Assembly (NCBI GenBank): GCA_021018995.1
Contig: CM037586.1
Location: 150,516,060 to 150,580,059 of the forward strand
Direction of reading: 5' to 3'
Source of the DNA: Chloranthus sessilifolius
Taxonomy: Eukaryota; Streptophyta; Magnoliopsida; Chloranthales; Chloranthaceae
DNA: 64,000 bases
A model generated the notes under the pieces. That model saw only the letters and a program-made list of their open reading frames with translations. It had not been told where the DNA came from and ran no database searches. The position numbers and the translations under genes were made by a program. Shown here piece by piece: positions 34,301 to 47,600 of this stretch. Numbering within the stretch: position 1 is the stretch's first letter; each line of letters begins with the position of its first letter.

Positions 34301-37300
34301 TGTAAACCACATCCCGAGAATGTAGTAGACGCTAGGGGTAAGGGTCCGACCCAAACCACTATAGAAAATAGGTTTAAAGCCAAGGACCAACCCGATACCA
34401 TTCAATACGTGGCTAAGTAGATGTACCAAGCCAGTATTGCATTCAATACAGTAAAGTTAAAGAGCTTCAAAGTAATGGTTGAAGCTCTTGGACAATTTGG
34501 ACCCGGCCTAAAACCTCCCTCGTATCATGAGATAAGACATACATATCTTAAAAAGGAGATAGTCTTTACAAAAGCCTTTCTCAAGGAGTATCGAGAGGAT
34601 TGGAAGACGTATGGGTGCACACTAATGGCCGACGGATGGACCGATAGGGCCAGTGGTCAATCATCAACTTTTTGGCAATTGTCCTACCGGAACTATGTTC
34701 ATTAAATCCATAGATGCTTCGGCTCATTCTCACACAGCCGAATATCTATTTTCCCTCATAGATGGGGTGATAGAAAAGGATATTGGTGCACAATATGTTG
34801 TCCAAGTTGTCACGGACAACACAGCAAACTTGGTGGCCGCGGGTAGACTTCTAATGGAACGACGACCACACATATATTGGACCCATGTGCGACCCATTGC
34901 TTAGACTTAATCTTAGAAGACATAGGAAAAGTGCACATTAAAACCGTAGCTAAGGCTAGGAAGGTAGTAGTGCACAAAAAAAAAAGTACCGACTATAGAA
35001 TTACAGTAGGCTAAGGATAGGGTTTAGGAGTTCTCTTTTTCCTTTTTCCTTCTCTCCATAGTTCATCACTTGCTGACTATGCCTTTGTATGATCATTTGG
35101 TATAGTTTTAATGGAGTTTTGTAATAGGATTTATTGCATGTATGGGATTGGTGTTTTGTGAGTTGTTCTGTGCAAGGCTGCTGCCTTGAGATCCTCCATT
35201 GCTGGGTGTATTATAAGCAATGAGGATTGTCTTTAAGGTTTAACTTAGATCCTAGTGACCTGTGTGTCCAGGTTAGGCACATTGCAGGCCTAGCCCCACC
35301 ACAGGACCCACTAAATCTGAATCCCCATGGGAGCTTGAGCTGGTAGCCTTGTGAACATGGTGGCGACAGCAATGTTCTTGTTCTGTCTTAGACCTCTGTG
35401 AGGAGGATAACCTCTGTGGATAGTCTGTGACCATTCAAGTGGACAGATTATAACCCTAGGGTGAGGCCAATCCACAGATCTAAGACAGATTCTTCTTCTC
35501 TGCACTTGTGCTTGTAGCCTTGTGAGAGATTGTGCAGAGACAGACTCCCCTATATTTGTATAGACCCACCATCAGATGGCAGATCTGATCTGGCTGTAGA
35601 GATTGTAGGCTTGTGACTGGATCACTGCTGTCTTTCTAAAGCATTGAACAGCCAAGCTTAAAAGCTAGTACTCAAACTCTTGCTGGTTTTATGTGTCCAG
35701 GCTAGTGCACGTTGTAGGCCTAGCCCCACACACAGAACTTTAGAGGTTGAGGTTCCTATGGATTCTTGAGCTGGTAGCCTGGATGAAATAGTGCCTACAA
35801 TGATAAACTTGTTCTGACCCATCTATGGATTGTGGTTCCCCTCTTGGATAGTCTGTGACCATTTAAGTAGACAGGTTATAGCCATAAAGGATTGGATCAT
35901 GGCACAGGGGTGAGTTGGATCCTTTCTCCTCTTTGGTGATAATGTAGCCATTGGACAGGATTTCTATAGCAGCAGATCTGAATCTAAGTTATAAGACCCA
36001 TCAGATCTGTACCTAATAGCATACTTCTCACCATTTTATATTTATTTTCTCACACTCCATCATTCTTCTCAACCCTTTATGTAGTTTAGGCATTAAGTTA
36101 CCTTAGGATTTAGATAATAGTGACCTTAAATCCCCTTCCATTTAGGATCGCCAGATCTGTAGCCAGATCTGGAGGGCCTACTAAAGATAGCTCCCTTGGA
36201 GCTTTAGATCAACTTTCTCTGTGGGACAAACTCTTACTTATCAAAACTTGCTACAACAGGCCATGTATCTTGCAGGACTGTGGGATGATCTTTTGACAAA
36301 ATTGATCCTGGTACCTTTTTTTTTAATCCCAAAAAATACCTTAATATTCTGGGACGAACGATAAATTGACTGATAAGGACAATAAATTGGACGATACACC
36401 CAAACTCAACCATCAAACCCATTATAGGAGATGTACATTCTGTGGCTTACCCAATAATAAGATCAAACAACAAACTCTTTTTCTTTTTCTTTTTTTTTTT
36501 ATAAGTAAGCATGGGATTTGAACCCCTGACCTCAACGCTACACACTTGAAGGCATCACCATTGGGCAAAGGTCCAATCCCGAACAAGCCTACTCATCATC
36601 CGTAAGATTTGCGGGTTCTCCATTTTTGGCAACGTATCTGTATCGTATCCGTATTGAATACTGATACTTGAGAGATACGGTTTCATGTGTATCCTAAGCG
36701 TTTCCGAAAAACATAAACTAAAAGAGGAAGAAGAACAAATTGCGAGTTTGGGATTTAGGGTTTTTCTGAAAATAAGTAGAAGTCGAAGGAGCCTACGTGG
36801 GAGCCTGCCAGTGTGCACCCTATCCATTCGAAATTAGTCTCTCTAAGTATTTTATGTTTATTTTTTGTTTTCTTCTTCCGTTTACTAACCTAAAATATAC
36901 CTAAAAATATGTAAAAAATAAATTTTATAGACACGTATCTCCCACGTATCGTATCTTGATTTTTTGAAAATTGTCGTATCACCGTACCCGTGTCTCGTAT
37001 CCGTGCTTCTTAGGATTTGAGGTAGAGGCAAATCCCACACTACCCTTGGCCCCTACCACCCAAGAGAGATACAACAGCTCTCGGACACAAGGTGAGATGG
37101 CAAAAGGAAATTTGACCTCAGAGGAGACACGACCACACCAAATATCCTCCAAGAAGTGAACAGAGGATCTCCCCCACAATGGATCAAATTTTAAACAAGT
37201 GAATGACAACCCACCCCCTTTCTCCAACACCGACACCCCCCCCCCCCTCTCCGCCACTAAACCATATTTTGCTCAAACCACCCGACCCAAAGAGTACTCT

Positions 37301-37511
37301 CCATACCAAATCTTCACCACCATCATGGTTGTCAAAGCGTCACCATGATGAATAGCGGTGTCATAGTGTTGCCATGGTGGAATAACGCTATGGTGGCACT
37401 ATGCACGTATTTGGTTTTCTTGGATTATAACTTATAATACTCATAAATAGATAAGTTATAAGTACAAATTTTTTATAGATTATAAGTTATGAAATTTAAC
37501 TTATAAAGTTA

Positions 37512-37562
<51 letters not shown>

Positions 37563-38599
37563 ACGGCAACAACCAACACTAGCGCCGATGACACCCTAGC
37601 GAGCTACCAATCGATGACACCTCAATGTCGGTGACACTACGGAATTTGTACTTGATATTTCATATTTGTCTATACTTGCCCATGTTGCAAATTTTTTTTA
37701 TGTTTCATATTTGATAATTAATATTTGAGTTGTATTTATTTTATGCCTAGAACATGAAATCTTCAATATTAGAATCAAAGAATGATGCCTAAGTAGTTGA
37801 AATTTTTTCTCCCTCTATAAAAAAATATAAAATATTAATGATTAATAAATAAAAATTAAAACTTAAAAAAATTAATAAATAGTCTCGCTATGGCCTCATT
37901 ATGGCCTTGCTATGACGTAGTGAGCCTCTTCGTCATGATCTCACCACACCGCCTTAACTACCTTGACCACCAATTCTCGACTAAAGTCATGTGCATTTCT
38001 TCCAGTCTTCTAACGCATAACGGATGCGAAAAAATCTCACGCTAACCCTAAAATAGCGTAAATCCCGCACAATAGGGGTTAGGGTTCTCGCACTTCAATT
38101 AAAATAAAAAAAGACGAAAAATAGGGATAGAAGAATATCCAAGGAAGATAGTTGGCCTCACACCAAACCGCACGCGGGAGAAGAATCACTCTACGAACGA
38201 AAACTCATCTCAAGTTCTCTAGAATTCGCACAAAGCAAAACTCATAAATTTTTATTTGTCGTCAATAATAATTCTCATAAGAGATTACAATGTGCATTTA
38301 TAAAGAAAATAAACCCCAGGAATACTACTTAAAATAAAACTCTTAATCAACCATTAAAATTTTCTAATCTAAAGGTCATAATTAATTTCACCATTAATCT
38401 CGTCTTTTTATTACGTGGCCACTTTTGAAGGGTCAAACAATATCCGATTAACGTGAAATTAGTCTTATTTGAAGCTTATCGAAGTAGCTTTCCAACAAGA
38501 CAAGATTCAAGAATCACACAATTTCGACACATATTGATAAGACTTATGACTATTTTTCTGATGGTTGCACAGAAAGTGACGAAATTAACAGTCACATAT

Positions 38600-38637
<38 letters not shown>

Positions 38638-41600
38638 TGACCCGTAAATAATTCAAATAAGGAAATTAATCCTAAAATAAACCATTTATTAAAAGAATCT
38701 TAATAGGAAACTAAACCTAGATAAAATATTGCCTAAAATAACATGCACAAGGGTCTTTAACGGGCCTTTTTTAAAAACTCATTCGTTGGTCCACTTTCTC
38801 TTTTGGCGTTTCCTCTTTATCCAGCCACGATCGCGGCATATAGGCTTCAATTTTGCATTAATAACCCACCCTCATTCGAAGGGAATCTCACCAGATCCTA
38901 ATGAACTATGTGAGGTTTATTCTTGTTTGTTGTATCTCCACATAGAAAATCCCAATGCAACTTTTCCAAACCACCCATCATACACTTTTTGGCATCTAAA
39001 CAAAGACACTCGGTAGAGTAATTAGATAGGGTAGGCTTGATGAGGATTATTCGCCTTTCGAATGAGAGCAAATTGCACTACCACATCACTAGCCTTCTTT
39101 CAGATTTCTTATTAAACTGATCCCACAAACTTTTGGGAGCTTACCAATACAAAGTGTGAATCCCAAGTATGTCGAGGGTCATGGGTCAAAATACCGGGTA
39201 TCGGATACGTATCGTCCGAGCTCAAAACCGATACGTATCGGAATAGTAAAATACCGGACGATACATTGAATGTATCGTCCGGGTATATGCATACAAAATG
39301 GCGATACGGTACATTCAATGTACAGTATCGTCCCAGTCCAAAACCGATACGTATCGGTATCGGACGAAATTTTGACCCATGTCGAGGGTAGCCCACAACA
39401 TTAACTTCCAAAAAGCACCCACAAAGAACAGAAACTAAACATTCTCCAATCCAACGCTCATCATCAAAACTTTTAGTTACATCAACTATTTGCCTTGAAA
39501 TCACCTCATAAGATCTGAAGTTCTTTTAACATTTCCCATCTCCTCGTTTAATACCCCACAAAAACTAGTGTATCAGCAATATAGTGCAAGAAAAGTTCAA
39601 AATCTCGGTTTTCCAGTACGTATCAGCCAGCGCCAAAACCGTAGACATATCAGACGATACGTATCACTTTTTTATACATTGGTATGTAGCGGCTGATACA
39701 TACCAAATATATATGATACATTGATGTATCCACTCGTTCTGCTTCGAAACTGATACGCATCGTCCGATGCGTATTTGTTCGTCTGAAATTTTGAATCATG
39801 AGTGCAAGTGAGTAACTGTCACCCCATTTCTACTCGCATGGAAGGGTGAATACTAACCAAAAATACTTGCACAGTCAGAAGCTTACTAAGGGCTTCCCTT
39901 ACAACATGAAGCAAGAAAGAGGACAAAAGGTCATCCTGTCTCAAGCCTTTTGAATTTTTGAATAACTTAGTAGGTTTTCCATCAATTAGCATTGAGAACC
40001 ACGAAGAGGTAACATAACATCTCATCCACTTAGAAGACCTCTCTCCAAAAGCCTATTCTCCCTATCATCTACTCTAAAAAACCACAATCCACCATATCAT
40101 AAGCCTTCATCATATCAGCCTTACAACCTATCCCCATAAGACCATCTTGTGTCGAGAGTCCATATACCCATGAGATATTGTTGAGCCACTTAGAATTTGT
40201 CTACCTACACGAAAGCCTCTTGTTGAGGGGAAATGATTTATTTCATGACTAGCTTGAGCACATGCTTCAAATCTCAATTTCCTGACTTGCATTGTTCACT
40301 GGCAATCCCAATACATATCAAATTATCTTCTAATAATATTTTTTGCATCGGATAATAATTTGACCAAAATACCGATCAATCAATAAATTACTTTTCCTAT
40401 ATTCAAAATTTTTTAAAAAGTATTGAATGTTAAATATTCCAAAACTGTTAATCATAACTTTTTAAGAAAATATTGAGCTTTATTGGCTAGTTTTATACTA
40501 TAAACTATTATTTGTAGTTATTTTTTTCAAAGAAAAAAATATATTAAAAGTTTGTTATGCACAATTACTCATGTTATAATTATTATCAATTTATCATGAT
40601 TTGTAACCTCTAGGTCGCAAGTTCAATCCCAGATTACCTATCAAAAAACATTATCATCATTTATAACTTGAGGACCAAAACATGTTCCGATCTTTATTGG
40701 CCAACTATATTTAAACAATTAACATATCTCAAATTAGAGAAATGTAACTAAAACATATATGTTTGCCGAGTAGTAACAATTGAGCACACTATGGAATATA
40801 ACTACAAGTCTAAACTCTAGCCATAAATCTGAAAATGTGATACATCCAAATATGTAGTAATGTAACCATTAACAACCAAAGTAACAAACAAACACTCATA
40901 ACCATTTTATTGATTAATCATAGACTAGATAGTACTTACTACATACCTCAAAAACCATAACCATATAATTCCTTAGCAATAATTCATCGACGGTGACTAT
41001 GATACATCCAAATATGCAGTAATGTAACCACTAACAACCAAAGTAACAAGCAAACACTCATAACCATTTTATTGATTAATCATAGACTAGATAGTATACC
41101 TCAAAAACCATAACCATATAATTCCTTAGCAATAATTCATCGTCGTTTCAGCTTTGCTTATAATTATGTCTATATCCATGTCCATAATATGGGTACATCC
41201 TTCTTTCAACTTGAGGATGGAGACAAAAAGAGGATGAGGCAAAAAATATTTGCAATGCAAATTTGTCATTATCAAGGTTGCTCTGTTGAGGGGTAAAGGG
41301 GTAGATGAAAGAAGCTTGTGTCAAATTGAATCTGGAATCTCCAAAGCCAAGTAAAGTTTGACCAATCTCAACTTGTTGAGATTGGTACGAAAAGATCCAC
41401 TTCATTCAAGCCCTCCACCTCAAAATGTAAGAGTGTTAAACACGGTCATGTCATCATCACTCCATTGGAAAAATCGCCCACCTTGCATATCATAATCATT
41501 TGTACCTATGCATGTATCAGTCTCACCATATCATCATCATCAGAATCATGGTTTTAAATCTCGGAAATTTGAGACATATTGGATAAGGTCGATATGTGAG

Positions 41601-44600
41601 AGGTCTCGATGAAAAGGCATGATACTATAAATAGTGTATAAATGATCTTACACCATTAAAATTTTGTTTGATCTTTCACCAATAAAGTACATGTAGAAAA
41701 TATGGCAATCAAAAACAAGCAAAACGTAAAACGCAAACACAAGATTTACGTGGTTCGGCAATTTGCCTACGTCCACGGGTGAAGCTAAGTCCTTTCACTA
41801 TTCTGTGAAAACTAGGGTTACAAATCTCTGAGATCTCACCTCACTCAATATAGAAATTGAGCTTCCTTCAATATAACCTTAATCTATAATTAGAGTTTAT
41901 ATCTAATACAAGGTACAACCGCCCAATATAGAATATGGTTGGGTGTACAGTCCAACATGTTGATCAGTACCGTCAACGGAATTCACAATCTCAAGAGTAT
42001 ACTTCACTGTTATGCCACTGGCACAGATCTATGATCAATCTAAACAGTCCAAGTGGTTGTCCATCACTGAAACATATCTCAGTTAAAGAATCACACCTAT
42101 ATGTAAACCGTTCGATCGATGGGCTTCAATATTAGCCCTTAAACAATAAAAACAATGATAGATATTAGAGTGCACAGAGTTGGATAAAGCATATAGTCGT
42201 TCACAAGATCATCACATAGATTGGATACGGCCTATGATTATATCAAAATAGTGCACATGGTGAGTCAAAATAGTTTATACAAAAGTGATGATTCTTACAC
42301 TTCTAATGGTGAACTAGTATAATATTGTATATAAGCTCATTCTAAAAAAGGAAGTTTATCTACAGCGTCTCGGAGGAATCATGGATCAAAATCTCGGCCG
42401 AAAAATTAAATTTTCGGCCGAGACGACTGGGTTTCGGTCCAGACCGAAACGGAGAACCACAAAAAACCGTCCCCCCACCGGATTTTTCAAATTATCGGCC
42501 GGAAATAGTATATTTGAGTTTTGAAATTTTTTTAATAACTAAACCCAGTTTTTGTTAAAAAAAAACCCAGTTTTTAAATTTTAAAATTTAAACCGAGATT
42601 GTATATTTGAGTTTTTAAAAAAACCTAGTTTTTAAAAAAACCGAGATAGTATATATGAGTTTTTAAATTTTAAACCCAGTTTTTGTTATAAAAAAAAAAA
42701 ACTATTTTTTTTCCTTTCTCTTTTTAATAGGGTTTAAACCCGATTTTTGCAAAAAAATAAAATAGGGTTTAAACCCAGTTTTTACAAAAAAAAAAAAAAA
42801 AAAAAATCATTTGTTTTCCTTTATTTTTTTAATAGGGTTTAAACCCAACATTTGCAAAATAAAAAACCCCTTTTTTTTTTCCTTCTTCTCTCAATCTCTC
42901 CTCCATTTTTTTTAACCTTTGTTACCTAAAAAAAATATATATAAAATGACGTACCTATTTTTCCGCTACCTTTCTTCCTTCTTCTTCTCCTCGGATTTTT
43001 TTTTTTTTTTTAAACTCCTGCATGTAGGTTTAGACGAGAGAGAGAGAGACGGGTTTGGGTTTGGGTTTGTTAGTTTTAATAGGAGAGAGAGGATGGGTTT
43101 GATACAATATATGCACATGTATTTTAAGTGATTGCACAGGTAAAAGAAAGACTATTTATTTTAGGGGTATGTGACATGTGAAAATGCAATCTAGACCGTC
43201 TAATACAAAGTTCATTATCTATAGATCATGTGTAGATAAGATTAGAGCAAAATACAATTTACGTCTGATATAATAGCCTTTGATTATATTTAATCACATG
43301 ATGAAGATTATATTTCGTGTCAATCTTGTCCACTAAGGATCTATAGATCATGAACTTTAGATCAGACGGCCTAGATTGCATTTTCAAATTACCGTTTGAT
43401 ATCAAATTATCGTATGATATAATGGTCTTTGACTATACTTAATAACATGATGAAGTTTATATTTGGTGTCAATCTTGTCCACTAAGGATCTATAGATCAT
43501 GAACTTTAGATCAGACGGCTTACATTGCGTTTTCACGTATCACATGTCCTTAAAATACAAACTTTTTTTTTAAACCTTGGTGCAATCACTTAAAAAGCGA
43601 GTGCAAGTACATATGATCTTCAGATTCCGTTTTCCAAAATTTATCGAAAACTTGATCGAAAATTACCAAAATTTTGACCAATTTACGATTCGGGTCATGA
43701 ACGAAACCAAAACCTAAACTGATATTTTGATCCATGATATATATCTGTTCTAATAATGTTAAATAGCTTAAAAAAAATTAAGAAAATAAAGTTCGGTAAA
43801 GTTCGGAGCATATTTAAAAATATCAAAACCGAGATTTTGACCAATTTACTGTTCGGGTCCTAACCGAAACCGAAATCAAAACCGAGATTTTGATCCTTGG
43901 GAGGAATATGTGGTATGTTTATTGTCTCGCTCTGCCCCAAGATGCAAAATGTATCACCTAAGGCGTCTCATCTGGGACAATGTTTAAAACCATTATCAGA
44001 ACTGGGAGGCTCTTCAATCCTAAGTGATGACTTACAACGAAGTCTTCTTTCATAAGATTCTTTTGGTTGAGGGCAACGTTGAGGCTCTTGAGGGTTGTTC
44101 AATAGCTCATTCAGCATAATCCAACCAAATAGTGTCCTCATTGTCCATGGTTGGAGATTCCCTCTCTTCAATTCCTTGTTTTAAGGGGTCATCTTCTTCA
44201 AAGACCTAATTCAACTCTACTTGTTTGAAATACTCATCATCTATAAAAAGAAAAGGATTAAAAATATAATTATTAAATTATTAAACCGAAATACCGAATT
44301 GAGAAACATTCCAAAAGTTCATATATCACATGTGTTTATCAAGATTAGGTCTTTTAAGGTTCTGAACCTTAATTTCATATTATCCTAAACATAGATTAAC
44401 TTCTCTAATATTTCCACGGTTAGTTTATTCCTTATCATTATGTGAATGAGAAAGAACGTGCTCCTTCCTCTTCCAATTTGATAACAAAGTTGCTTTAAGA
44501 ATTTTCATTGCAATGTTTCTCAAGTTGAGGGTTGAGGCTCCACAATTAACCCATCAGTCCACTACAAATAAAATATATTTAAAATTATCAAGGAAATTCA

Positions 44601-47600
44601 GAAATAAATTTCAAGTCATCGCCTATACTTGGACCAAAAATGATTTTTACTAGGGTTATCCAGATTTATCTTATCTTTGACGAACAGTGACAAATGAGCA
44701 AAGCCTATCTCTAAAAAAATCAACTTATGTAAAACATATAAGAAGGATAATTAATAGGTAGATATGTAAAAAACAAAATAATTATATGTTAATTTATTAT
44801 TTTGACTTACTTCTTTTATAGCGTTACCTTGTTTGGCAATATCGGGCTCTAATCTTTGAATAACATGGAGTAATTCTAAGTAGACTTCATCATTAATAGT
44901 GAGGATTCTGCAATATTTGAATCTGGGGTTATAAGAAGGGCAAGAAAATGTTCAAAGCATCTAGGCGTCTCAAAGCACTTTGGAAGGGTTGTAAAGACCC
45001 ATGTGCACGTGTGTGTCACGTGAAAAGACCCCTTTCTAGGAAGGTACACACATGGGGAGAAAAGGGAAAGAGAAAGCTGAAGAGAAAGTGGCGAGAAAGC
45101 GCAGAAATATGCATTCTGTGAAAACTCGTGCGTTCGAAATTAGACAGAACGATGAAAAAAGCCTTCTAGGAGACTCGTGTGTGAGAAGACAAACGCGCGC
45201 ATGCGAGATTCCTAGTTTCACGTGTGCGAGATCGAGCTGAAGCCAAGCCGATAAGTCCAGTTTTAGGCGAAAGTTACCTTTTTTGAAGTTTAGTTAGACT
45301 AGGAATTTCTATTTCGATTACTTAGTTTAGTTAGAATTTTTAGCCTATATAAAGGCATTGTAAAAACAATTTTACTTACTTGATTAACTATGAATGAATG
45401 GTAATTTTGCATTGAGCGAAACCTCGAGAACTTGTGAAGAGTTTGCAAACTCGGAGAGCGATTCTTCAATTCCCCGAGTTTAGGGTTTGGTGTGAGGCCG
45501 ATATTTTCGCTTGTGAAATTCCAGGAATTTTCCTTATCTTCTTAATTATTCTCAGGTAAATTTTAGTTCTTATTTCTTTGATTAAAACCTATACAATCAT
45601 AATTTTCCTTCTAGTTTAATGTTGCTAGACTTAATTTCCTAAATTCCTTTCGTTTAAACTCTTTATCTTCCCTTTGATTAATTTAATCTCTTTCGAACCT
45701 TAAATTGTTCAAACCCTGGAGAGGAGTGAAGAAAGATCACCATCATTGGCACTTGGTGCCCTAGACTAGAGTGAAAATCTGAGTTCTATTTTAGAAGTTT
45801 ATTTTCTAGATCGGGAAAGGAACGAATGTATACATAGCACTAAATCGGATTGACCTAATTGTCTAATTGATTTTATTAAATATTTGTGCGTTAGGGATAA
45901 TTTTGATAGTTTTGGTGCTCAATTAAATCCCAATTTCCTTTCAAATCATATATTTAGGGTTTAGTGTTTTCACCCTGCATCAAAGTACCAATTAACAAAG
46001 TACCAATTAACCTATTAAATTACTAACTGCTAATATAAAATAAATTTCTTACAGCAGTATGTAAGTGTTGATTGAATTGCTTCTCCCATCTTCTATCAAT
46101 TATTCTCCAATAAGTACTTTGTACTTTTTTGTTTTATGAACTTAGCCTTGTCCATTACTTCCCATCAACCAATTTTAAAATGATTACAAGGTGTTCTATT
46201 ACTGATAGTAATTTTTCGATGCTCCTCCAAAATCTAGCATTGCATATGGTCTTAGAGACCTCAGTGACTACTCCCTTTCTTTCTCATGGAATTGCGTTTC
46301 ATAGTCATCCCATTTTTTAGATGCAATCAATTGTATCAATGCAACCTTATACCGTAACCATGATATCACGTATTAGTAGATACCAATACATATTGGCGTT
46401 ACATATCAGTCTGGCTGAGACTCGATATTGATATCAATATCGGCTGACGCTGTCTCAGCATCGACCGATACGGCCATTTTTCTTTTAATGTTTTGATTTA
46501 AAAATAAAAAGAATTTCAATATCGATATTGACTGATACTGTATCGGTATCTCTGTTGCGTATCGGTTCAAAGACTAGATCGATACCAGATACTGAAACTG
46601 AGTTTGATACCTTGGTCGTAACAAATTTGAAATACCATAAAATGAGCAACAAAGCGCATAAGACTTAAGGCGTGAGAGTTCTATTTTTTGTGTATGTCCT
46701 CAAAGGATTCACCAATGTGTTGCTATTATAAATAAAGGTGGTGAGCATCCTAAACTTGTTAATCAATTCCGTAATCTTTAAAATATGAGACAACTACCCA
46801 TTAACGAGGTCGATGTTGTGTGTTGCACATGGGTTCTAATATAGGTGGGGTGTTTCAGTTGTAGTTGCAAACCTGTGTTTTATAACTGTCAACGTTATCG
46901 AGTAACAGCCCGAACCATCCTATGCCCTCCTATCTCTTCAACGTCATCTATCAAAAATAAGTAATTTGCATCCCCAGTCTTATTAAACGAACCCAAGGAT
47001 TTGAGGAGCAATATCACTCAATTATTATACACTAGAAAGTTCACTAAACACTTCCTAGTCTCCATCAATCACACATAATTGTTCAACCTCTCATCCCATT
47101 TCCTCTCAAATGTATTTGCATAGTCAACCACAATCTCATCCAAAGATAGCTCGCGCACCTGATGAAACTTAGGGGCCTTAATTCCCTAGTTGCTTCAGCT
47201 GTCATATCCAGTATACACGAAAAGTGGGGAGACATCTACCAAATGAGACGCAATGTGGTTGTAAATCAGAAATTTTGTAATTGTAGTCCCTATTTTCTTC
47301 CTCAAGTCTTAAAAAAGTTTGTTTTTAGCTTGGAATGTTTTGCACTTTCCTAAATATATAGGTAAGAATCCATAAGGCACATTGAATTTCCCAATGTATT
47401 ACTCTCCCTTGTCACTGTCGGCCAACATAAACTTCTCCCTTTCGGCCTATCATCATCATCATCATGATCATCAACTTCTTCAACAGTATATTGTGTTGCA
47501 CTAGACTCACTCCTACTCGCATCCATAGATGGGCCACTCAACCAAACCCTAAACCTCTGCTTTGCTACCTCATCGTCTAACTGCTTTCTATGGCGCATGA

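Larger units (their letters stand above)
33292..36304 (+). mobile_element. hAT element of 3.0 kb with transposase relic, GCATATGCG words
   Basis: It starts CATTGTTGTCAAAGGCG and ends CTTTTGACAAAATTG, inverted repeats with mismatches. The target duplication ATCCTGGT is exact (33284-33291 and 36305-36312), lying inside another MITE. The left 120 bp is made of CGCATATGCGATC-type words, and the right end lacks them. It contains a BED/DUF659 transposase relic. The left terminus closely matches the MITE at 37324 (CATGGTTGTCAAAGCG), so this type of element is a plausible source of transposase for that group. Confidence 0.87.
38990..40260 (-). pseudogene. LINE reverse-transcriptase fragment split by two MITEs
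   Basis: In minus-strand order: SPQQEAFV near 40220, KADMMKAYDMVDCGFL near 40110, RCYVTSSWFSMLIDGKP and GLRQDDLLSSFLL near 39900-40020, then the catalytic-box region (YADDTLVF-like) near 39560 and KSLWDQFNKK near 39120. This is the order of a plant L1-type ORF2. Frameshifts, stops and two MITE insertions (39180-39381 and 39591-39800) break it. Confidence 0.82.
41547..43994. mobile_element. hAT-like element, 2.4 kb, containing a younger one
   Basis: It starts CATGGTTTTAAATCTCGG and ends GTTTAAAACCATT. The flanks ATCAGAAT (41539-41546) and ATCAGAAC (43995-44002) agree at 7 of 8. Inside lies the element at 42380-43899. The remaining sequence, 41600-42380, is plain intron-like DNA without a transposase. 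Confidence 0.75.

Noticed and set aside
39112..39504. Minus-strand 130-codon frame as a separate gene
   Set aside because: It is a chance fusion of LINE remnant and MITE sequence across exact 8-bp duplications.
31260..41150. CRISPR-like or satellite arrays
   Set aside because: The repeats are two-copy duplications or microsatellites, without regular spacers; this is plant nuclear DNA.
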